In this document: positions 59,801-64,000 of the stretch, piece after piece
Layout: each line of letters opens with the position of its first letter
Numbering within the stretch: the first letter of the stretch is position 1
From: Streptomyces sp. NBC_00510
GTDB lineage: Bacteria; Actinomycetota; Actinomycetes; Streptomycetales; Streptomycetaceae
Direction of reading: 5' to 3'
Assembly: GCA_036013505.1 (NCBI GenBank)
Contig: CP107851.1
Span: 4,924,001-4,988,000, forward strand
Length of the DNA: 64,000 nucleotides
The notes under the pieces: model-generated
Database searches by the model: none
Told to the model about the DNA's origin: nothing
The model's input: only the letters and a program-made list of their open reading frames with translations
Translations under genes and position numbers: made by a program

Positions 59801-60370
59801 CCACTGACGGTCCATGCGGGCCTGGGTGGCCCAGCCGATGAGGACCATGAAGACCGGGATGAGGGGGAGGGTCAGGGCGATGGTGAGCGCCGAGATCCAG
59901 TCCTCGGTGACGATGCGGGCGAGGACGGCGGCGGGCACCACGACCGCCAGGCCCAGTTGGGGCAGGTAGCGGGCGAAGTAGCCGTCGAGGGCGTCGATGC
60001 CCCGGGTGGCGAGCGTGGTGAGCTCACCGGTCCGGCGCTCGGTGAGCCCCGCCGGGCCCAGTGCGGTGACGTGCTCCAGCAGCCGTGTGCGCAGCCGGGA
60101 CTTGACGGCGGCCGAGGCGCGGTGGGCGCACAGCTCGGTGAGCCAGGAGACGGCCGCCCGGCCGGCCGCGACGCCGGCGAGCAGCAGCAGGGGGGTGCGC
60201 AGCGCTCCGGCGTCGAGACCGTCCTGGAAACCCCCGACGACGATCTCCGCGAGGAGCATCGCCTGCGCGATGACCAGGCCCGCACCGGCGAGACCGAGCA
60301 GGACGGAGACGGCGAGGAACACACGGGTCGCGCGGGCGTACCTCAGGAGCCGGGGGTCGACGGGTTTCAC
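56894..60370 (-). CDS. cydCD: Fused CydD-CydC thiol-reductant ABC exporter
   Basis: An 1158-residue fusion of the two half-transporters needed to assemble cytochrome bd. CydD part (about 1-545): six helices, Walker A 'TGPSGIGKSTLLSVL', signature 'LSAGQRQRVALARAFL', 'LLLLDEPTAALDG'. CydC part (about 590-1158): Walker A 'VGPSGSGKTTLAHVLLR', signature 'LSGGQRQRLALARALL', 'LVLDEPAEHLD'. It exports cysteine/glutathione-type reductants (mycothiol-related in actinobacteria is inferred). GTG start at 60370 lies within a perfect parS site and 13 bases after cydB. GAGGAG precedes it. Confidence 0.95.
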   Translation of the reverse strand: MKPVDPRLLRYARATRVFLAVSVLLGLAGAGLVIAQAMLLAEIVVGGFQDGLDAGALRTPLLLLAGVAAGRAAVSWLTELCAHRASAAVKSRLRTRLLEHVTALGPAGLTERRTGELTTLATRGIDALDGYFARYLPQLGLAVVVPAAVLARIVTEDWISALTIALTLPLIPVFMVLIGWATQARMDRQWQLLARLSGHFLDVVAGLPTLKVFGRAKAQAESIRAITADHRRATMRTLRITFLSSFALELLSTISVALVAVGVGMRLVHGELDLYTGLVILVLAPEAYLPLRQVGAHYHAAAEGLSAADEVFAVLETAPPRRGTAPAPDLRTAVVELDGVAVRGRLGAVSLRVSPGETIALTGPSGIGKSTLLSVLLGFTEPTSGRVLAGGTDLAAHDPAGWHRQIAWVPQRPYLFAGTVADNVRLARPDASPAGVRAALRDAGAADLDPATAVGEGGAGLSAGQRQRVALARAFLADRPLLLLDEPTAALDGETEAAVVDAVRRLAAGRTVLLVVHRPALLAVADRIVRLDGRPERAVPSTAAHPARAERQAAATANTPEPLGAALAVAPPAASRTSAPLTRVRRVTSPLRPRFALALLLGALALLSAVGLMATSAWLISRASQQPPVLYLMVAVTATRAFGIGRAVFRYAERLVSHDAVFRALADLRVTVYRRLERLAPAALRDTRRGDLLSRLVADVDGLQDYFLRWLLPAGAAVLTGTAAAAFTAWLLPGAGAALAVGLLTAGVAVPALSAALARRAERALAPARGELAAQIVEVLTGTAELTVAGALPGRRAKAAGTDRVLTRIAARSAAGAALGAGLGALVSGLTVTLCAWAGVRAVAAGGLSGVALAVVVLTPLAAFEAVAAMPLAAQYRQRSRQAAQRVYDVLDTPEPVREPERPAPVPAGPHPLVLRGLNARHPGQPRPALDGVGLELTPGRRIAVVGPSGSGKTTLAHVLLRFLDVEAGTYTLAGTDATALDGDAVRRMVGLCAQDAHAFDSTVRENLRLARPGADDAELRSALAAARLDLDLDLPVGEHGTRLSGGQRQRLALARALLADFPVLVLDEPAEHLDLATADALTADLLAATTGRTTVLITHRLTGLEEVDEILVLDRGRVVQRGTHQELAAADGPFRRGLDRERAADALGAPEPESITA

Positions 60371-60377
60371 GTGAAAC
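60364..60377. promoter_or_regulatory. parS (ParB-binding) site over the cydCD start codon
   Basis: GTTTCACGTGAAAC is a perfect 14-base palindrome identical to the Streptomyces parS consensus. Streptomyces chromosomes carry about twenty parS sites clustered around oriC. Here the site contains the GTG start codon of cydCD, so it lies between the ribosome site and codon 3. Confidence 0.9.
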
Positions 60378-60383
60378 AGCTCC

Positions 60384-61385
60384 TCAGTGCGCTTCGGCGA
60401 TGTGCTGGGTGCCGATCCGCCTGCGGAACACCCAGTACGTCCAGGCCTGGTAGAGCACGACCAGCGGGGCCGCGATCGCGGCGCACCAGGTCATGATCTT
60501 CAGCGTGTAGGGGGTCGAGGAGGCGTTCTCCACCGTCAGGCTCCACGCCGGGTCCAGCGTGGAGGGCATGACGTCCGGGAAGAGCACCAGGAAGAACATC
60601 GCCACCACGGCGGTGACGGTGACCCCGGAGAAGGCGAACGCCCAGCCCTCGCGGCCCCTCAGGTTGGCGCCCAGCGCGGCGAGCAGCGCGAGCACGGCGA
60701 CGGCCGCGGCCGCCAGGCTCGCCGCGTTCCCGCCGCTGCCCTGCGTCCAGGCCAGGAAGGCGACCGCGAACACGGCGGTGACCGCTCCGGCCCTTGTGGC
60801 GAAGCGGCGGGCGCGGTCGCGGATGGCGCCGAGGGTCTTCAGCGCCGCGAAGACCGCGCCGTGGAAGGTGAAGAGGCTGAGCGTGACGAGTCCGCCGAGC
60901 AGGGCGTGGGGGCCGAGCAGGTCCAGGACCCCGCCGGTGTACTCGCCGGAGGCGTCGATGTCCACCCCGTGCACGATGTTGGCGAACGCCACGCCCCACA
61001 GGAAGGCGGGGAGCAGGGAGGTCCAGAAGATGGCCTGTTCCCAGCCGGTCTGCCAGCGCTCGGTGCTGCGCTTGGCGCGGTACTCGAAGGCCACGACCCG
61101 GACGATCAGGCAGAGCAGGATCACCAGCAGCGGCAGGTAGAAGCCCGAGAAGAGGGTGGCGTACCACTCGGGGAAGGCGGCGAAGGTGGCGCCGCCGGCG
61201 GTGATCAGCCAGACCTCGTTGCCGTCCCAGACCGGGCCGATGGTGTTGATCAGCACCCGCCGTTCGGGGCGGTCGCGGGCGAGCAGCCGGGTGAGGACGC
61301 CGATGCCGAAGTCGAAGCCCTCGAGGAAGAAGTAGCCGGTCCACAGGACCGCGATGATGACGAACCAGACGTCGTGGAGGTGCAT
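60384..61385 (-). CDS. cydB: Cytochrome bd oxidase subunit II
   Basis: A 333-residue membrane protein with about eight to nine helices: 'DVWFVIIAVLWTGYFFLEGF' at the N-terminus (the conserved 'GFDFGIG'), 'TIGPVWDGNEVWLITAGGA' and 'FPEWYATLFSGFYLPLLVIL'. It supports haem/quinol chemistry carried by CydA. ATG at 61385; cydA ends 11 bases upstream, cydCD starts 13 bases downstream. Confidence 0.96.
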   Translation of the reverse strand: MHLHDVWFVIIAVLWTGYFFLEGFDFGIGVLTRLLARDRPERRVLINTIGPVWDGNEVWLITAGGATFAAFPEWYATLFSGFYLPLLVILLCLIVRVVAFEYRAKRSTERWQTGWEQAIFWTSLLPAFLWGVAFANIVHGVDIDASGEYTGGVLDLLGPHALLGGLVTLSLFTFHGAVFAALKTLGAIRDRARRFATRAGAVTAVFAVAFLAWTQGSGGNAASLAAAAVAVLALLAALGANLRGREGWAFAFSGVTVTAVVAMFFLVLFPDVMPSTLDPAWSLTVENASSTPYTLKIMTWCAAIAAPLVVLYQAWTYWVFRRRIGTQHIAEAH

Positions 61386-61396
61386 GCCGTCTCTCC

Positions 61397-62896
61397 CTAG
61401 TACGAGAAGGCCATCGGGCGGTCGGCGTCGCCGCCGATCTTCGTGGGGGGATTGAGGTCGGCCTCGGTGAGCTCGGGCGGCCCGGCCTTGGCGTACTTGA
61501 CCAGGAGCTTGACCTCGACGACGGCGAGGACGGCGTAGAGCGCGGTGAGGACGATCAGCGAGGTCAGCATCTCGGCGGTGGAGACGCCGGGGGAGACCGC
61601 GTCCTCGGTGCGCAGCAGCCCGTACACGACCCACGGCTGGCGGCCGTTCTCGGTGAAGATCCAGCCCCAGGAGTTGGCGATCAGCGGGAAGCCCATGGTG
61701 AGCAGCCCGATCCGCCAGTACCAGCGGGACAGGGACGGGGACAGGGCGGTGTTCCTGGTGAGCATCAGGTGCGGTGGCTCGTCGTCGGCGGTGCGCCGGT
61801 CCTCGGCGAGCCAGAACCTGCGGCGGGTAAGCCAGAGTCCCGCCAGGCCGACCGCGAAGGAGGTCATGCCGAAGCCGATCATCCAGCGGAAGCCCCAGTA
61901 GGCGACCGGGACGTTGGGCCGGTAGTCGCCGGGGCCGTACTTCTCCTGCTCGGCCTTGTTGACGTCGTTGATGCCGGGGACGTACGAGCTGAAGTCGTCG
62001 TGGGCGAGGAAGGACAGCAGGCCGGGGACCTCGACGGCCACGGTGTTGTGGCCCTTCTCGACGTCGCCGTACGCGAAGATCGAGAACGGGGCCGGGGACT
62101 CGCCGTCCCACAGGGCCTCGGCGGCGGCCATCTTCATCGGCTGCTGCTCGTACATGACCTTGCCCAGCCGGTCGCCGCTGATCGCGGTGAGCAGGCCGGC
62201 GACGACGGCGGTGACCAGGGCGAGGCGCAGCGAGGTCCTCATGACCGCGACGTGCCTGCGGCGGGCCAGGTGGTAGGCCGAGATGCCGATCATGAAGGCG
62301 GCGCCGGTCAGGAAGGCCGCGGTCAGGGTGTGGAAGACCACGACGAGGGTGGTGTTCTGGGTGAGCACGGCCCAGAAGTCCGTCAGCTCGGCGCGGCCGG
62401 TGACCTTGTTGTAGCGGTAGCCGACCGGGTGCTGCATCCAGGAGTTGGCGGCGAGGATGAAGTACGCGGACGCGATCGTGCCCAGCGAGACCAGCCAGAT
62501 GCAGGCCAGGTGGATCTTCTGCGGGAGCTTGTCCCAGCCGAAGATCCACAGGCCGATGAAGGTGGACTCGAAGAAGAAGGCGATGAGCGACTCGAAGGCG
62601 AGCGGGGCGCCGAACACGTCGCCGACGAAGCGCGAGTAGTCCGACCAGTTCATGCCGAACTGGAACTCCTGGACCAGGCCGGTGGCCACGCCCATGGCGA
62701 TGTTGATCAGGAAGAGCTTGCCCCAGAACTTGGTCGCCCGGAGGTACTTCTCCTTGCCCGTGCGCACCCAGGCCGTCTGGAGGCCCGCGGTCAGCGCGGC
62801 GAGGGAGATCGTGAGGGGGACGAAGAGGTAGTGGTAGACGGTCGTGATGCCGAATTGCCATCGCGCGACGGCCACGGAGTCCAGTGCCAGGTCCAC
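61397..62896 (-). CDS. cydA: Cytochrome bd oxidase subunit I
   Basis: A 499-residue quinol oxidase subunit binding haems b558, b595 and d. Haem ligands fit 'WQFGITTVYHYLFVPLTISL' (His19-type) and 'VVFHTLTAAFLTGAAFMIGI' (His186-type), with 'GRQPWVVYGLLRTEDAVSPG' marking the Q-loop-C-terminal region. It reduces O2 at low oxygen without proton pumping. GTG 62896 follows AGGAGG at 6 bases; an ATG frame from 62938 would run through the Rex-like operator. First gene of cydA-cydB-cydCD. Confidence 0.96.
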   Translation of the reverse strand: MDLALDSVAVARWQFGITTVYHYLFVPLTISLAALTAGLQTAWVRTGKEKYLRATKFWGKLFLINIAMGVATGLVQEFQFGMNWSDYSRFVGDVFGAPLAFESLIAFFFESTFIGLWIFGWDKLPQKIHLACIWLVSLGTIASAYFILAANSWMQHPVGYRYNKVTGRAELTDFWAVLTQNTTLVVVFHTLTAAFLTGAAFMIGISAYHLARRRHVAVMRTSLRLALVTAVVAGLLTAISGDRLGKVMYEQQPMKMAAAEALWDGESPAPFSIFAYGDVEKGHNTVAVEVPGLLSFLAHDDFSSYVPGINDVNKAEQEKYGPGDYRPNVPVAYWGFRWMIGFGMTSFAVGLAGLWLTRRRFWLAEDRRTADDEPPHLMLTRNTALSPSLSRWYWRIGLLTMGFPLIANSWGWIFTENGRQPWVVYGLLRTEDAVSPGVSTAEMLTSLIVLTALYAVLAVVEVKLLVKYAKAGPPELTEADLNPPTKIGGDADRPMAFSY

Positions 62897-62927
62897 GCCA
62901 CGCCTCCTATCTTGCCGAGCTTGTGAA

Positions 62928-62943
62928 AGTGAACGCATTCACA
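62928..62943. promoter_or_regulatory. Rex-like operator (ROP) upstream of cydA
   Basis: AGTGAACGCATTCACA matches 14 of 16 bases of the Rex consensus TGTGAACGCGTTCACA. It lies 32-47 bases before the cydA start. An outer perfect repeat GCTTGTGAA-N10-TTCACAAGC (62919-62946) overlaps it. Rex represses cyd genes when NADH/NAD+ is low. Confidence 0.85.
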
Positions 62944-62963
62944 AGCTCAGTATGCCGCACACG

Positions 62964-63003
62964 TTTTCGCCCCCTCACACCGGGGGGTGGGAGGGGGCGA
63001 AAA
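62964..63003 (-). terminator. Terminator after hisC
   Basis: TTTTCGCCCCCTC pairs with GAGGGGGCGAAAA (13 bp), extended internally by CACC/GGTG. It lies 49 bases after the hisC stop and shields the cydA promoter from read-through. Confidence 0.85.
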
Positions 63004-63052
63004 GGGGCGTGCCACGACGCCCCGCGGAACCCGGGACGTTGCGCGGGGGCGG

Positions 63053-64000
63053 CTACAGCTCCTTGCGGAAGGCCTCGGCCGTACGGAGGAGGACGTCGTT
63101 GGCGGCGTCCTCGCCGACCGTGATCCGCACGCCCTCCCCCGCGAACGGACGGACGGTGACGCCGGCCCGCTCACAGGCCGCGGCGAAGTCGCCCGTGCGC
63201 TCCCCCAGCCGCAGCCACACGAAGTTGGCGTGGGTCTCCGGCACCGTCCAGCCCTGCGCCGTCAGCCCGTCGAACACCCGGGCCCGCTCGGTCACCAGCG
63301 CGTCGACCCGCTCCAGCAGCGCCGTCTCCGCGCGCAGCGAGGCCACCGCCGCGTCCTGGGCGAGCTGGCTCACCCCGAAGGGGACGGCCGTCTTGCGCAG
63401 CGCCGCCGCGACCGGCTCGTGCGCGATCGCGAACCCCACGCGCAGCCCGGCGAGCCCGTACGCCTTGGAGAAGGTGCGCAGCACCGCCACGTTGGGACGG
63501 TCGCGGTAGACCTCGACGCCGTCCGGGACCTCGGGGTCGCGGATGAACTCCTTGTACGCCTCGTCCAGCACGACCAGCACGTCCGAGGGGACGCGGTCCA
63601 GGAAGCGCTCCAGCGCGGCCCGGCGGACCACCGTGCCGGTGGGGTTGTTGGGGTTGCAGACGAAGACCAGCCGCGTCCGGTCGGTGATCGCCCCGGCCAT
63701 CGCGTCCAGGTCGTGGGTCTCGTCCGCGTCCAGCGGCACCGGCACCGAGGCCGCTCCGCTGATCTGCGTGATAATCGGATAGGCCTCGAAGGACCGCCAG
63801 GCGTAGATGACCTCGTCACCCGGTCCGGCGGTCGACTGCAGCAGCTGCTGCGCGACCCCGACCGAGCCGGTGCCGGTGGCGATGTGCTCCACCGGCACGC
63901 CGAAGCGGTGCGCCAGCTCGCCGTGGAGGACCGTGCACGCCATGTCCGGGTAGCGGTTGAAGTTCTCCGCGGCGGCGGTGGCCGCCTCCAGGACACCGGG
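63053..64000 (-). CDS. hisC: Histidinol-phosphate aminotransferase, 5' end outside the window
   Basis: The last 315 residues of a fold-type I PLP aminotransferase; the open frame continues past position 64000 upstream of the first in-frame ATG (63943). Features are 'NPNNPTGTVV', 'VVLDEAYKEF', the PLP-lysine in 'LRTFSKAYGLAGLRVGFAIA', and 'THANFVWLRLG'. A product of about 350-360 residues is expected. The reaction is imidazole-acetol phosphate to histidinol phosphate, but stand-alone Streptomyces copies may act on aromatic acids. It is not in a his operon here, so a paralogue role is possible. Confidence 0.9.
   Translation of the reverse strand, partial: PGVLEAATAAAENFNRYPDMACTVLHGELAHRFGVPVEHIATGTGSVGVAQQLLQSTAGPGDEVIYAWRSFEAYPIITQISGAASVPVPLDADETHDLDAMAGAITDRTRLVFVCNPNNPTGTVVRRAALERFLDRVPSDVLVVLDEAYKEFIRDPEVPDGVEVYRDRPNVAVLRTFSKAYGLAGLRVGFAIAHEPVAAALRKTAVPFGVSQLAQDAAVASLRAETALLERVDALVTERARVFDGLTAQGWTVPETHANFVWLRLGERTGDFAAACERAGVTVRPFAGEGVRITVGEDAANDVLLRTAEAFRKEL

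Noticed and set aside
55967..60496. A 1509-codon open frame on the plus strand and similar very long frames elsewhere (e.g. 11049-14117 minus, 39709-41520 minus)
   Set aside because: They lie antisense to well-supported genes and have the low-complexity Gly/Arg/Val/Asp composition produced by high-G+C complement reading.
1..64000. CRISPR arrays, intact insertion sequences, rRNA genes, biosynthetic megasynthases
   Set aside because: None seen: no spaced repeat arrays, transposase genes, rRNA sequence or PKS/NRPS modules.

Overview
The window is 64 kb of a Streptomyces-type chromosome. The evidence is very high G+C, near-exclusive G/C third codon positions, many GTG starts, 4-base ATGA/GTGA gene couplings, F420-dependent oxidoreductases, an SSI-type protease inhibitor, and the block hisC / cydA-cydB-cydCD / serS-pheA / Sco-ECuC-CopCD-DtpA. 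As I remember it, this order is part of the conserved core near oriC. A perfect ParB site (parS, 60364-60377) and a cluster of DnaA boxes (43892-44253) support an oriC-proximal location.

1-9.5 kb: a YceI-like protein fused to a carboxypeptidase-regulatory-like domain and an F420-type flavin protein. Next is a four-gene operon on the minus strand in which every junction overlaps by 4 bases: response regulator, histidine kinase, GT2-GtrA glycosyltransferase and GT39 glycosyltransferase. An F420 LLM oxidoreductase and a MEDS-STAS protein follow. 9.5-14.4 kb: an EF-hand protein, tRNA-Arg(ACG), tRNA-Ser(GCT), an SSI-family inhibitor, and a 1097-residue PAS protein whose kinase core and receivers look degenerate. 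14.4-20.5 kb: acyl-CoA ligase, SigE-type sigma factor, a secreted Rv2525c-like protein, and a ChsH2-ChsH1-Ltp2-like trio with a palindromic candidate operator. 20.6-25.4 kb: a small secreted protein, a multicopper oxidase lipoprotein, proline iminopeptidase and an FtsK/TraSA-like ATPase.

25.5-26.7 kb is a small accessory patch. A degenerate copy of the 3' part of tRNA-Ser(TGA) plus its terminator is repeated 967 bp away from the intact tRNA. The repeats bracket an Imm1-like immunity gene and a one-segment membrane protein, so the patch looks like the remnant of an integrated element. 26.7-36.7 kb: an HtrA-type protease, glycerophosphodiesterase, two RsbW-like ATP-binding proteins, a SEC-C/DUF5926 protein, a secreted protein, a prim-pol-like protein, a SpoIIE-type phosphatase lacking one metal ligand, and aminopeptidase P.

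36.9-42.9 kb is an extracytoplasmic copper-trafficking set: a His/Met-loop membrane protein, YcnI, Sco, PCuAC/ECuC, CopC-CopD and a Tat-exported Dyp peroxidase. pheA, a 585-bp DnaA-box-rich gap, serS and a HAD phosphatase follow. 46.4-51.7 kb: a rhomboid-like protein, a YceI protein with a palindromic operator, and a four-gene ABC-2 exporter operon. 51.7-53.1 kb is a poorly interpretable low-complexity stretch next to a hypothetical gene. 53.4-64 kb: an LLM oxidoreductase, a DUF6083-like protein, a second HAD phosphatase, a GAF histidine kinase, and cydA-cydB-cydCD behind a Rex-like operator. hisC runs off the right edge.

Most of the window is conserved core. The points most worth following are the degenerate PAS/kinase protein, the metal-ligand-deficient phosphatase, the His/Met-loop protein beside the copper operon, the tRNA-flanked immunity patch, and the parS and DnaA-box sites. 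Coordinates of starts were chosen from ribosome-binding sites. All family names come from recognising sequence motifs, not from a database search.
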